A stretch of 60,937 bases of DNA from Actinomycetota bacterium (GTDB lineage Bacteria > Actinomycetota > Actinomycetes > Nanopelagicales > Nanopelagicaceae), in the NCBI GenBank assembly GCA_009701305.1, contig WLKK01000002.1, positions 1 through 60,937 of the forward strand, in the 5' to 3' direction. Of this stretch, positions 38,285 through 47,344 are shown piece after piece. Made by a program: the position numbers and the translations under genes. The notes under the pieces are model-generated. The model was given only the letters and a program-made list of their open reading frames with translations, was not told the origin of the DNA and searched no databases. Within the stretch, counting starts at the first letter, position 1; the number at the start of each line of letters is the position of its first letter.

Positions 38285-39915
38285 GTAATGAACCTGATTT
38301 CATCAGATCTTCTGCCGTAATGGCCGCCGGAACCCTGGTTTCACGTCTTACTGGATTGATTCGAAATTTATTGTTAGTTGCCGCACTTGGTACTTCAATT
38401 TTCGCTGACACTTTTAACGTTGCAAATACTCTGCCTACGATCCTTTACATTTTATTAGCAGGTGGGGCGTTAAATTCAGTTTTCGTACCTCAACTTGTTC
38501 GGGCAATGAAAGATGATTCTGATGGTGGAGCAGCTTTCACTTCGCGTTTATTAACCATTGTGACGGTAATTTTGGCCGCCATCACTGCGCTCTCAATTAT
38601 TTTTTCACCTTTGCTAGTTCGAATTTACGCACCTAAATTTACTAATCAAGGAATTGAGACTGAATTCTCATTAACAGTTACTTTTATGCGTTACTGCTTA
38701 CCTCAAATTCTCATGATGGGAATTTTTGTAATGTGGAGCCAAGTTGGAAATGCAAGAGGCAAATTCGGACCAATGATGTGGGCACCTGTTGCTAACAACT
38801 TAGTCGTCATAGCGATATTAATTATTTTCCTAGTGATTGCCCCTGATGTGACCGCTGAAACAATTACACCAGCTCAAGTTGCATTACTAGGCGTTGGTAC
38901 TTCATTGGGATTTGTGATTCAAGCAGCTCTGCTTTTCCCAGTTATTGCGAAATCAGGTCTAGCTCTTCGACCTCGCTTTGATTGGAAAGATTCAAACCTA
39001 AATAAATCTTTTAAACTAGGCGCTTGGACTTTACTTTTTGTTTTCATTAATCAAATCGGATACCTAGTTGTTGTAAATGTCGCAACCGCAACTTCAGCTG
39101 CTGCAAAAATCGCTGGAATTATAACTGGAGTTGGATTTACTCCATATAGCTATGCCTATTTTGTATTTATCCTTCCTCACTCAATAATTACTGTTTCAGT
39201 AATTACCGCATTGCTCCCGCGCATCTCTCGTCTTGCTGCAAATAATGAAAAAGATAAGGTACGAAATGAATTAGAGAAATCGCTAACTCATGTCGCTGTG
39301 GCAACAGTTCCGAGTGCAATTGCATTTTTATTTTTCGCCACCCCAATAGCTACCTTGCTTTTTTCCGGTAGCACTCGTGCCGACTCAGCCCAAATCGGGT
39401 TAGTTTTGGCCGGCTTTTCACTCGGCTTAGTTCCATATAGTGCGCAATTACTTTTATTGCGTGGTTTTTATGCTTTTGAAGATACCCGCACCCCAGTATT
39501 AATTAATTTAGCAAGCACTGCTCTAGCAACACTGCTTTGCTTAATTTCTGGTGCGGTCCTCCCGCTTAAGTGGGTAACAGTGGGTCTTGCGGTGGCCCTT
39601 GGCCTAGGAAACTTGCTCGGAACGGTAATAACTTTAAAATCACTTGGGAAAAATGTGGGTTCCTTTCATTACCTCTCCTTGTTAAAATCCCACCTTCGTT
39701 TAACTTTTGTTGCACTTTTAGCCGCCGCACCAGCATTCGCCGTATATTTTGTAATTGAACAAAAATTTGGCACAAAATTAATCATGGTTGGATTAAATCT
39801 GGCAATTGCTGGATCGGTAATGGGGGCTTTGTACCTGGTCTTTGGTTCTCTTTTCAAAGTAGATGAGATTAATTCACTCAGAATTCAAATAATTAGGCGC
39901 TTAGGGCGAAAATAG
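38281..39915 (+). CDS. murJ: Lipid II flippase MurJ (MviN)
   Basis: A 544-residue membrane protein with about fourteen helices, MOP-superfamily type. The start region [21 protein letters not shown] and [22 protein letters not shown] are MurJ signatures. Unlike mycobacterial MviN it ends right after the membrane core, with no pseudokinase or extracellular domain. It flips lipid II outward for wall synthesis. Coupled to the DUF6049 gene by an ATGA overlap. Confidence 0.95.
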   Translation: MSNEPDFIRSSAVMAAGTLVSRLTGLIRNLLLVAALGTSIFADTFNVANTLPTILYILLAGGALNSVFVPQLVRAMKDDSDGGAAFTSRLLTIVTVILAAITALSIIFSPLLVRIYAPKFTNQGIETEFSLTVTFMRYCLPQILMMGIFVMWSQVGNARGKFGPMMWAPVANNLVVIAILIIFLVIAPDVTAETITPAQVALLGVGTSLGFVIQAALLFPVIAKSGLALRPRFDWKDSNLNKSFKLGAWTLLFVFINQIGYLVVVNVATATSAAAKIAGIITGVGFTPYSYAYFVFILPHSIITVSVITALLPRISRLAANNEKDKVRNELEKSLTHVAVATVPSAIAFLFFATPIATLLFSGSTRADSAQIGLVLAGFSLGLVPYSAQLLLLRGFYAFEDTRTPVLINLASTALATLLCLISGAVLPLKWVTVGLAVALGLGNLLGTVITLKSLGKNVGSFHYLSLLKSHLRLTFVALLAAAPAFAVYFVIEQKFGTKLIMVGLNLAIAGSVMGALYLVFGSLFKVDEINSLRIQIIRRLGRK

Positions 39916-39931
39916 GAATCTTCCGAGCAAT

Positions 39932-39943
39932 TGGAATATTCCA
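39932..39943. promoter_or_regulatory. 12-bp perfect palindrome between murJ and trxB
   Basis: TGGAATATTCCA lies 17 bases after the murJ stop and about 75 bases before the trxB start. It could be an operator, but there is no adjacent regulator gene. Confidence 0.3.
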
Positions 39944-39971
39944 GAATAGGATTAGCGTTGTCTTTAGTAGG

Positions 39972-40007
39972 GAAAGTAGTGAAAGTAGAGAAAGTACAGA
40001 AAGTGGT
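39972..40007 (+). repeat. Four 9-bp direct repeats before trxB
   Basis: Four consecutive units begin GAAAGT and end in variable triplets (AGT, AGA, ACA, GGT). They keep the trxB reading frame and lie nine bases before the likely start. Because the frame is open through the repeat, it would encode a Ser/Glu-rich tail if translation began further upstream, but no start codon is available there. Confidence 0.85.
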
Positions 40008-40016
40008 GCGATTAAT

Positions 40017-40937
40017 TTGCGAGAATTAGTAATTGTAGGTTCGGGTCCGGCCGGATATACGGCAGCCATTTATGCCGCGCGCGCGCAATTAAACCCATTA
40101 CTTTATGAAGGCTCTGTCACCGCCGGCGGTGCACTGATGAACACAACTGAGGTCGAAAACTTTCCCGGATTTTCTGAGGGCATTATGGGACCTGACCTCA
40201 TGGATGCAATGCGAAAACAAGCGTTACGTTTTGAGACCGAAATAATTACAGATGACATTGTTGAAATGGATTTGAAATCTCCAGTAAAAGTTTTAATAGA
40301 TGGAACCGGCCGAAAAATTGAAACCAAAGCAGTAATTTTGGCGATGGGTTCGGCCTATCGTGAGATTGGATTAACAAATGAAAAACGATTATCGGGTCGT
40401 GGTGTTTCTTGGTGTGCAACTTGTGATGGCTTTTTCTTCCGTAACCAAAATATTGCAGTAGTAGGTGGCGGGGATTCGGCAATGGAAGAGGCAAACTTCT
40501 TAACAAAATTTGCCGATAAAGTAACTCTGGTACATCGCCGCGATAGCCTCAAAGCATCAAAAATTATGGCTGAGCGCGCCCATGCAAATCCTAAAATTGA
40601 ATTTCTCTGGAACAGCGAAGTAGTTGATGTGCTAGGTGAAGATAAAGTAAACGGGCTTTCCATCCGAAATACTGTTTCGGGCGATTTGAGTGTTCTAGCT
40701 GTCACGGGACTTTTTGTAGCAATTGGTCATGATCCACGTAGTGAACTTATTAAAGGGCAGGTCACCCTTGATGGTGAGGGATATGTAGAGGTAGGTAACG
40801 GCAGCACTCAAACAAATCTTGCCGGCGTTTTTGCTTGTGGGGATCTGGTCGACCACACTTATCGACAAGCAATTACCGCAGCCGGTTCTGGATGCGCCGC
40901 AGCGTTAGATGCTGAAAGATTCTTAGCTGGGCACTAA
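40017..40937 (+). CDS. trxB: Thioredoxin reductase
   Basis: A 306-residue FAD/NADPH enzyme reducing thioredoxin. The FAD motif [12 protein letters not shown] is at residues 6-17, the redox pair is Cys133/Cys136 in WCATCDG, NADPH binding is at [12 protein letters not shown], and the second FAD motif is [15 protein letters not shown]. The start is TTG at 40017, chosen because [13 protein letters not shown] is the family's beginning. No strong ribosome-binding site is visible. It precedes trxA in the usual actinobacterial order, but the sigM gene normally upstream is absent. Confidence 0.95.
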   Translation: MRELVIVGSGPAGYTAAIYAARAQLNPLLYEGSVTAGGALMNTTEVENFPGFSEGIMGPDLMDAMRKQALRFETEIITDDIVEMDLKSPVKVLIDGTGRKIETKAVILAMGSAYREIGLTNEKRLSGRGVSWCATCDGFFFRNQNIAVVGGGDSAMEEANFLTKFADKVTLVHRRDSLKASKIMAERAHANPKIEFLWNSEVVDVLGEDKVNGLSIRNTVSGDLSVLAVTGLFVAIGHDPRSELIKGQVTLDGEGYVEVGNGSTQTNLAGVFACGDLVDHTYRQAITAAGSGCAAALDAERFLAGH

Positions 40938-40977
40938 AGTTTTTAACACAAGTTAAATCAAATAGAGAGAGAAGCTA

Positions 40978-41301
40978 ATGGGAGCAACAACACCAGTAAC
41001 GACAGCAACCTTTGATGCTGAAGTTCTGAAAAGCACAACACCAGTACTTGTAGATTTTTGGGCCGAATGGTGTGGGCCGTGCCGTGCAGTGGGACCAATA
41101 TTGGAAGAGATTGCTGCCGAGCAAAGTGGCAAAATTAAAATTGTTAAGTTGAATACCGATGAAGAATCAGCCATTGCCATCAAATATGGAATCACTTCTA
41201 TCCCAACAATGAACCTCTTTGTTAATGGCGAAATTGTAAAAACTATTGTCGGAGCACGACCAAAGCCTGCAATCATGAAGGAACTCGAAGGCTTTATTTA
41301 A
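40978..41301 (+). CDS. trxA: Thioredoxin
   Basis: A 107-residue thioredoxin with the active site WCGPC (Cys32/Cys35), preceded by VLVDFWAE and followed by the cis-proline loop SIPTMNLF. It accepts electrons from TrxB encoded just upstream and passes them to ribonucleotide reductase and other disulfides. AGAGAGA before the ATG could serve as ribosome-binding site. cwlM follows after three bases. Confidence 0.96.
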   Translation: MGATTPVTTATFDAEVLKSTTPVLVDFWAEWCGPCRAVGPILEEIAAEQSGKIKIVKLNTDEESAIAIKYGITSIPTMNLFVNGEIVKTIVGARPKPAIMKELEGFI

Positions 41302-41304
41302 CTC

Positions 41305-42435
41305 GTGGAAGAATTAGCCAGAGTTGGAGATGCGGGCGCAATTGTTACTGAAACAATTACCTCTTTATCGCGCCTTGGCTTGTTAAATTCCGCAGAAGTT
41401 ACCTTTACAAAAGAAGTTGTTGAGGCTTTGCGAGCATTTCAACAAAGTCGTGGATTAACTGCGACTGGAAAATTAACCCGAGATATATATCTCGCCCTCG
41501 AAGAGGCTAGGTGGCGACTCGGAGATCGAAATCTTTCCTACATACCCGGTGCATTGATTCGCGGAGATGATATTGCGACATTGCAAAACCGATTAAATGA
41601 AATGGGCTTTTCTTCTGGCCGAGTAGATGGAATTTATGGGGCTTTAACCGAAGGTGCCGTAATCGAATTTCAAAAATCAGTTGGCCTTCCTGCTGACGGG
41701 GTTTGTGGCCCAGCAACTTTTACCGCACTCATCAGATTGACCGGAACTGTTAGGGGCGGTCTTGCTAGTTCATTGCGCGATACATATTTGATCCACCAAC
41801 GCGGTCCAGCTTTAGCGGGGAAAATAATTGCTATTGATGCAAGTTTCGGCGGTAATCTTCTTGGTGCAGAGGCATTTGGTTTAAATGAAGCGCAGATAAC
41901 TTACGACGTGGCAAAAAGATTAGAGGGAAGATTAAGCGCACTTGGTGTAACAGTTTTTATGACCAGAGGTAAAGATAATAATCCAAGTGAGATGGATCGG
42001 ATTAATTTCGCAAATAAAGTTAATTGTGACTTGCTTATCTCATTGCACTTAGACAAGAGTTCATCTGCAAATGCGCATGGCATTGCTTCTTACTACTATG
42101 GAAATGCCACACATGAAATTCATTCTGTTGTTGGTGAGCGTTTTGCACTTTTAGCACAACGTGAAATTTGTGCTCGCACAGATTTACTAAATTGCCGCAC
42201 TCATGGCAAGAGCTGGGAGATTTTGCGTTTAACAAAGGCACCCTCAGTTCGAATTGATTTAGGATATTTAAGCAATGAGGGTGATGCGCAGAGATTGGCT
42301 AGCTCCTCGTTTAGGCAGTCCCTGGCTGAAGCCTTAGTTGTGGCGGTACAACGGTTGTATTTAGCTGCCGAAGAAGATGCGCTTACCGGAACTTTGCGAA
42401 TTGAGGATTTAAAGCGTGCGGGCCTACGAAAGTAA
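41305..42435 (+). CDS. cwlM: CwlM-like pseudo-amidase regulator
   Basis: A 376-residue protein with two peptidoglycan-binding repeats (about residues 5-60 and 85-145, the second with GRVDGIYGALTEGAVIEFQ) and an Amidase_3-like domain (about 170-365). The canonical zinc histidine of the DPGHGG motif is replaced in IDASFGG, and the last catalytic glutamate appears as Asp in RIDLGYLSN; the central SLH is kept. Mycobacterial CwlM (Rv3915) is likewise non-hydrolytic and regulates MurA. There is no signal peptide, so a cytoplasmic regulatory role is likely. Confidence 0.85.
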   Translation: MEELARVGDAGAIVTETITSLSRLGLLNSAEVTFTKEVVEALRAFQQSRGLTATGKLTRDIYLALEEARWRLGDRNLSYIPGALIRGDDIATLQNRLNEMGFSSGRVDGIYGALTEGAVIEFQKSVGLPADGVCGPATFTALIRLTGTVRGGLASSLRDTYLIHQRGPALAGKIIAIDASFGGNLLGAEAFGLNEAQITYDVAKRLEGRLSALGVTVFMTRGKDNNPSEMDRINFANKVNCDLLISLHLDKSSSANAHGIASYYYGNATHEIHSVVGERFALLAQREICARTDLLNCRTHGKSWEILRLTKAPSVRIDLGYLSNEGDAQRLASSSFRQSLAEALVVAVQRLYLAAEEDALTGTLRIEDLKRAGLRK

Positions 42436-42492
42436 TAGGCAAGTAATAGGCAAGTAATAGGCAAGTAATAGGCAAGTAATAGGCAAGTAATA
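42430..42492 (+). repeat. 11-bp tandem repeat after cwlM
   Basis: Five perfect head-to-tail copies of AAGTAATAGGC followed by an eight-base partial copy. The cwlM stop codon TAA lies in the first unit, and every unit contains further stops. The perfect identity suggests recent expansion or active homogenisation. Confidence 0.95.
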
Positions 42493-42561
42493 CCCAAATT
42501 CACCAGTTGCAATCTCTGTGAGATGATTACCCCTCACAATTAATTAGAGGGGGCGAGTGGT

Positions 42562-43824
42562 TTGAGTTCAATAATTCCAAAAAACGAAGAAAAATTAACC
42601 GCCCGTTACGCCTCGCGCGCTGCCCTAATGTTGCCAAGTGAGATTCGCTCACTTTTTGCAGTGGCATCTCGTCCTGAAATTGTTTCACTTGCTGGAGGAA
42701 TGCCTAATCTCTCTGCTCTTCCAATGGATGTTATGGCAAGTGTGGTTCAAAAGTTAGTTTTAGAAAATGGTGCCGAGGCTTTGCAGTATGGCAGCGGACA
42801 AGGCCATCCAAAGTTGCGCGAACAAATTTGCGAACTCATGGCTCTTGAAGGAATTCGTGCAAAAGGCGATGACATTGTTGTTACAACCGGATCACAACAA
42901 GCACTAGATCTAATCACTCGAATTTTTATTGACCCAGGTGATGTAATCCTGGCCGAGGCCCCTTCCTATGTCGGTGCACTTGGAGTTTTTGCGCAATACC
43001 AAGCAAGTATTGTTCACATTGCTATGGATGATAAAGGTTTGATTCCAGAGGCACTGCGCGATGCGATTAAAACTGTTCGTGAAGCAAAACGTAAAATTAA
43101 ATTTATTTATTTAATACCGAATTTCCAAAATCCATCTGGTGTAACCATGCCAGCTTCACGCAGAACTGAAATTCTTGAAATTTGCCGCGAGGCTGAAATT
43201 TTTGTGGTTGAGGACAATCCTTATGGCCTGCTTGGTTTTGATGGTCCGACTCCAAATGCAATGCGCGCCGAAGATTCCGAGAATGTAATTTATTTAGGCT
43301 CTTTCTCTAAAACAATCGCGCCCGGACTTCGCGTAGGTTGGGCATTAGTTCCACAAGCTGTTAAAGAGAAATTAGTAATCGCAAATGAATCCTCCGTCTT
43401 ATGTCCATCAAATTTCGCACAACTCACAATCTCTGGATATTTGGCTAACGAACCATGGCGAGATCAGATCGCATCTTTTTGTGATTTATACCGAGAACGC
43501 CGTGATGCGATGTTGGAATCTTTAGATGAATTCTTTCCGGCATCTGCGACATGGACCCGTCCAAAAGGTGGTTTCTACGTTTGGGTTACATTGCCGCCTG
43601 AAATTGATACCAAAGTATTAGTCCCACGCGCTATCGCCGCGAAAGTTGCTTATGTACCTGGAACCGCTTTTTATGCGGACGGCTTTGGAAGTTGGCAGAT
43701 GCGCCTTTCATATTGCCATCCAACCCCTGAACGGATTCGCCAAGGCGTCAAAGCACTCGCTGGTGTCGTAAAAGAAGAGATCGACCGTCGATCAAATGAA
43801 ACACCTAAATTAACTGTTCGCTAA
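42562..43824 (+). CDS. PLP-dependent aminotransferase (class I, 2-aminoadipate/MocR-like type)
   Basis: A 420-residue fold-type I aminotransferase. The N-terminal SEIRSLFAVASRPEIVSLAGGMPN is summarised by VSLAGGMPN; QYGSGQGHPKLRE, PNFQNPSG and YLGSFSKTIAPGLRVGW (PLP lysine in SFSKT) are typical of LysN/KAT-like enzymes. There is no DNA-binding GntR domain. The start is TTG with GAGGGGG upstream. The amino donor is unknown; aromatic or branched-chain amino acids or aminoadipate are possible. Confidence 0.87.
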   Translation: MSSIIPKNEEKLTARYASRAALMLPSEIRSLFAVASRPEIVSLAGGMPNLSALPMDVMASVVQKLVLENGAEALQYGSGQGHPKLREQICELMALEGIRAKGDDIVVTTGSQQALDLITRIFIDPGDVILAEAPSYVGALGVFAQYQASIVHIAMDDKGLIPEALRDAIKTVREAKRKIKFIYLIPNFQNPSGVTMPASRRTEILEICREAEIFVVEDNPYGLLGFDGPTPNAMRAEDSENVIYLGSFSKTIAPGLRVGWALVPQAVKEKLVIANESSVLCPSNFAQLTISGYLANEPWRDQIASFCDLYRERRDAMLESLDEFFPASATWTRPKGGFYVWVTLPPEIDTKVLVPRAIAAKVAYVPGTAFYADGFGSWQMRLSYCHPTPERIRQGVKALAGVVKEEIDRRSNETPKLTVR

Positions 43825-44904
43825 CTCAATAACTCGCGCAGTTACAACGGCAATTTCGGCCGAATTTAGTAATTCGGGAGTTAAAAATATTTCTTGGTCA
43901 TCGTCGCGGTGATCAACGGCGATCCGAGGATCTGATTCCCACAACTTCAGAGCCAACTCACGCGCACTTGTTCCAAAGATTTTCTGGTCTATTTCAATTT
44001 TGATTCGGGGCAGTGGTTGACCCGCTTCATTTAACGCCATCTTGGAAGATTTAAATCCTTTAATTCCGGCAAAATCAGATACCCATTGATCGCAAATTGC
44101 ATTCCACGCTTTGGCTTGCGCTTCATGATCGGCGCCCACATACATTTCAACCGCACGCAATAATGCAAAGATTTCTTCTTTGCCAACTTTTAATGATCTG
44201 GCTTTGGTGGTATTTGGCGCAGCAAATTTCGCAGCCGCATTTATTATTTCAGCCTTTCCTAAAATTAGGCCGGTCGTCTGTGGACCTCGCAAACCTTTGC
44301 CGCCACTAAACAAAACTACATCCGCCCCTGCATCTCGCGTGAAATGCCAGAAGTTGCTAACTGGCGGCAGTTGGGCCGCAGCATCAACAATGACCGGAAT
44401 ATTATGTTGTTTAGCAATTTCAACAGTGCGCTCAATTGAAAGCGCACCTGGTGGTCGGTTTAAACCTGGCACAAAAAAGATTCCAGCCGTCTTTTCATTA
44501 AAAGCATTCACTAAATCAGCTTCAGAACGCTCTCCTTCTCTGCCAATCTCTTTAATTACTCCCCCGGCAAATTCAATTGATTGCACATAATCAACCATGT
44601 GGTTGCGATCAACTATAAATTCATTTCTACCTTCACTCTTATCTCGATCCAAAATTGCAAGTACCGACAAAACAATCGCTCCCGCACAACCCGGAGTTAC
44701 ATAAGCGGCTTCGTTATGAGTTAATTTAGCAATTCGTTCTCCGGCAACTTTATGGAGTTGTTCAATCTCGACAAAATCACTCGCTCCCTGCACCATCGCT
44801 GCTAATACCTCGGGTGCCATTCGGGATCCACCGATACGGGTATATGTGGTTGCGGCATTTAGAACTCGCGGGATGCCAAGTGATGAAAGAGTTAATTTTT
44901 CCAT
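43810..44904 (-). CDS. SelA-like PLP enzyme (ammonia-lyase/aminotransferase family)
   Basis: A 364-residue fold-type I PLP protein related to SelA and D-glucosaminate-6-phosphate ammonia-lyase. Recognisable parts are AATTYTRIGGSRM at the N-terminus, YVTPGCAGAIVLS, IPVIVDAAAQLPP and the PLP-lysine region FSGGKGLRGPQTTGLI. It is not selenocysteine synthase: no selenium genes are nearby and the N-terminal SelA domain is missing. It lies two bases after parB on the same strand and converges with a 15-base overlap on the aminotransferase. Confidence 0.78.
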   Translation of the reverse strand: MEKLTLSSLGIPRVLNAATTYTRIGGSRMAPEVLAAMVQGASDFVEIEQLHKVAGERIAKLTHNEAAYVTPGCAGAIVLSVLAILDRDKSEGRNEFIVDRNHMVDYVQSIEFAGGVIKEIGREGERSEADLVNAFNEKTAGIFFVPGLNRPPGALSIERTVEIAKQHNIPVIVDAAAQLPPVSNFWHFTRDAGADVVLFSGGKGLRGPQTTGLILGKAEIINAAAKFAAPNTTKARSLKVGKEEIFALLRAVEMYVGADHEAQAKAWNAICDQWVSDFAGIKGFKSSKMALNEAGQPLPRIKIEIDQKIFGTSARELALKLWESDPRIAVDHRDDDQEIFLTPELLNSAEIAVVTARVIELANS

Positions 44905-44906
44905 TT

Positions 44907-45809
44907 CTATCCCTTAATCTCCTTAATGATGCGTTGTAAATCAACACCAGATGCAAACTCAATAATTAATTTACCGTTGCTCTTGCCGCTGCCCATTTCA
45001 ACTGTAACTCGAGTGTCAAGATAATCACCAAGTTGATTGCCAATCTCTTCTAATTCAACATTTCGCGGCTTAATTTTTTTGTTTTTCGTGGGTTTGGCCG
45101 CCTTGCTTCCCATTGAAACAATCTCTTCAGTTGCTCTAACACTTAATCCTTCTGCAACTATCCGCGCGGCTAACTTCTCCATCGCTGCTTCACCTTCCAG
45201 TGAAAGTAAAGCTCTGGCGTGCCCTGCTGATAAAACACCCGCAGCTACTCGGCGTTGCACAGTTGGCGGAAGTTGCAATAACCGCAAAGTATTTGAGATG
45301 TGTGGTCTCGAACGACCGATCCGTAGCGCTAACTCATCGTGGGTGTAATTAAAATCGGTAAGTAATTGGCTATATGCCGCGCCTTCTTCTAGCGCATTTA
45401 ATTGGCTGCGGTGAATATTTTCTAATAATGCTTCTCGCAAAAGTTGATCATCAGGTGTTTGTCTAATAATTACCGGAATTTGCGTTAAGCCCGCTGCCTT
45501 TGCAGCACGAAAACGCCGCTCACCCATTACTAATTCATATTTTCCGCTACCTGCGCCACCAACATTTCGCACAACAGGTGGTTGCAAAATTCCAACCTCT
45601 TTTATCGAGGTAATAAGTTCATTTAAAGCTTCTTCATCAAAAACTGTGCGCGGCTGACGTGGGTTTGGTGAAATTTGTGAAATTAAAACCTCTTTTAAAT
45701 TCGCAACTTCTACTTCAACACCAGCAACACTTTTTGTTAACTGCACTGGTTCACTTGTCGGAATTAACGCACCGAGCCCACGGCCTAATCCACCTTTGCG
45801 TGTACTCAT
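44907..45809 (-). CDS. parB: Chromosome partitioning protein ParB
   Basis: A 300-residue CTP-dependent DNA clamp that loads at parS. The CTP-binding region has [14 protein letters not shown] and [17 protein letters not shown], the helix-turn-helix follows ([22 protein letters not shown]), and the C-terminus dimerises. The typical actinobacterial N-terminus [15 protein letters not shown] is present. It overlaps parA by four bases. Two parS-like sites lie close by, in parA and rsmG. Confidence 0.96.
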   Translation of the reverse strand: MSTRKGGLGRGLGALIPTSEPVQLTKSVAGVEVEVANLKEVLISQISPNPRQPRTVFDEEALNELITSIKEVGILQPPVVRNVGGAGSGKYELVMGERRFRAAKAAGLTQIPVIIRQTPDDQLLREALLENIHRSQLNALEEGAAYSQLLTDFNYTHDELALRIGRSRPHISNTLRLLQLPPTVQRRVAAGVLSAGHARALLSLEGEAAMEKLAARIVAEGLSVRATEEIVSMGSKAAKPTKNKKIKPRNVELEEIGNQLGDYLDTRVTVEMGSGKSNGKLIIEFASGVDLQRIIKEIKG

Positions 45810-46699
45810 TTTGTTAGCTCCTGTCGGTTATCTCGTTCACAAATTTCGCGTGCAGCATTTAAGTATGCAATTGCACCAGGTGATGCCATGTCATAAGTCA
45901 TTACTGTTTGTCCGTAAGAGGGCGCTTCTGAAACGCGCACCGCACGCGGAATTACACTTTGCAATACTTCCCGTGGAAAATGTTCGCGCACACTTGCAGC
46001 GACATCATTTGCTAATCGAGTTCTTCCATCAAACATAGTTAACAAAATTGCCGAGATATGTAATGTTGGATTAGCACCCGCGGTTACTCGCGAAATAATA
46101 TTTAGTAACTGCGCAACTCCCTCGAGTGCGTAATACTCACATTGAATTGGAATTAATAATTCATCGGCCGCAATCAATGCATTAATTGTTAGCAAGCCAA
46201 GACTTGGTGGGCAATCAATAATTAAGTAATCAAATTTGTTGGTGTTAGCTAAATTTAAAATTGCTTCTTTCAATCGAGATTCGCGACGATCAAGTGAAAC
46301 CAAATCAATTTCTGCTCCAGCTAAATTAACACTGGCTGGCAAACAATAAAGTTCTGGGAACCCTGGCGCTTTTTGCATTAACTCAGCGATAGCTCCATTT
46401 TCAATTAAGACTTCGTAACTGCCGGCTACATCTTCACTGCGATCTGCACCTAATGCAGTGCTGGCATTACCCTGCGGATCTAAATCAATAACCAAAACTT
46501 TTAAACCACCCATTGCTAGCGCTGCTGCAATATTTACCGCGGTTGTTGTCTTGCCCACCCCACCCTTTTGATTTGCGACAGTGAAGATTCGACTGGCTTT
46601 TGGTTTTGGAAGTGGTTCGCGCAACCTGCGCGTACCAACTACTTTTTTACCGCCGCCGTTTTTACTTTGCTTGGCTTGAGTTGTTTCACGTGAATCCAC
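45806..46699 (-). CDS. parA: Chromosome partitioning ATPase ParA
   Basis: A 297-residue Walker-type ATPase. The deviant Walker [13 protein letters not shown] follows a 45-residue basic N-terminus, and [14 protein letters not shown] is Walker B. The start is GTG, and the codons for the first residues (SRETT) form a parS site. ParA gradients drive ParB-parS segregation. It lies nine bases after rsmG. Confidence 0.95.
   Translation of the reverse strand: MDSRETTQAKQSKNGGGKKVVGTRRLREPLPKPKASRIFTVANQKGGVGKTTTAVNIAAALAMGGLKVLVIDLDPQGNASTALGADRSEDVAGSYEVLIENGAIAELMQKAPGFPELYCLPASVNLAGAEIDLVSLDRRESRLKEAILNLANTNKFDYLIIDCPPSLGLLTINALIAADELLIPIQCEYYALEGVAQLLNIISRVTAGANPTLHISAILLTMFDGRTRLANDVAASVREHFPREVLQSVIPRAVRVSEAPSYGQTVMTYDMASPGAIAYLNAAREICERDNRQELTK
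46682..46697. promoter_or_regulatory. parS site in the parA start
   Basis: TGTTTCACGTGAATCC matches the universal parS TGTTTCACGTGAAACA at 14 of 16 positions, with the central CACGTG intact. It lies about 4.7 kb from oriC, overlapping the first codons of parA. Confidence 0.85.
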
Positions 46700-46708
46700 G
46701 AGGGTGAG

Positions 46709-47326
46709 TTAACCAGCCTTTTCGATGGAAATCACTCGTACTGGAGGTTGCTCCGGCAATAGAGGGTAGGAGGCCAGAATTACCTCTGCCTTGCTTGGGT
46801 TAAATCGACTCATTGGGGCCGCTGCCAACTCACTCTCCGCGTTTTCCCCCTTCAAAGCGAGCAACTTTCCCCCTGGTGCAATCAACCGCCAACTAATCTG
46901 TAGCAACTTCGGCAACGGGGCGACCGCCCTAGCGGTCACTATTTGATACCGGGATTTATGCTGCTCCGCCCGGCCACGCACAACTTGTAGGTTGGTCAAT
47001 CCAAGTTGGGCAGTTACCTCCAAGAGGAAGTTGGCCCTGCGCTCCAAAGGTTCCAACAAAGTTATCCGTAGATCTGGCCGAGCTAATCCGAGCACGATCC
47101 CCGGAAGTCCAGCCCCACTCCCAATATCAATAACCGTCGCACTATTAGGCAGCAAAGTAATCAGCGGCAATGAGTTGAAGATGTGTCGATCCCAGATCCG
47201 ATCAACTTCGCGCGGTCCGATCAACCCACGCTCAACCGCAGTACTTCCCAATATTTGGCCGTACTCAATCGCCTGATCAGTGAGGTCCCCAAATATCGGA
47301 GTTAAGGTTTCCCGTGAAACATCCAC
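46709..47326 (-). CDS. rsmG: 16S rRNA m7G527 methyltransferase RsmG (GidB)
   Basis: A 205-residue SAM methyltransferase modifying G527 of 16S rRNA; in other bacteria its loss gives low-level streptomycin resistance. Motif I is VIDIGSGAGLPGIVLG, preceded by DRHIFNSLPL. I start at the GTG at 47326 because GGAG lies six bases upstream; a TTG one codon earlier is also possible. The N-terminal VSRET codons form a parS-like site. Confidence 0.93.
   Translation of the reverse strand: MDVSRETLTPIFGDLTDQAIEYGQILGSTAVERGLIGPREVDRIWDRHIFNSLPLITLLPNSATVIDIGSGAGLPGIVLGLARPDLRITLLEPLERRANFLLEVTAQLGLTNLQVVRGRAEQHKSRYQIVTARAVAPLPKLLQISWRLIAPGGKLLALKGENAESELAAAPMSRFNPSKAEVILASYPLLPEQPPVRVISIEKAG
47306..47321. 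promoter_or_regulatory. parS-like site in the rsmG start
   Basis: GGTTTCCCGTGAAACA matches parS at 14 of 16 positions. It lies in codons for VSRET at the beginning of rsmG, a position where parS is found in many bacteria, and 609 bp from the parA site. Confidence 0.72.
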
Positions 47327-47344
47327 CAAGTGCTCCCCCTTTTT

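Noticed and set aside
42430-42492. CRISPR array.
   Set aside because: The repeats are 11 bp, directly adjacent without spacers, and no cas gene is present.
43810-44904. Selenocysteine synthase SelA.
   Set aside because: The N-terminal SelA domain is missing, no selB, selD or selC is nearby, and the sequence fits the ammonia-lyase/aminotransferase branch better.
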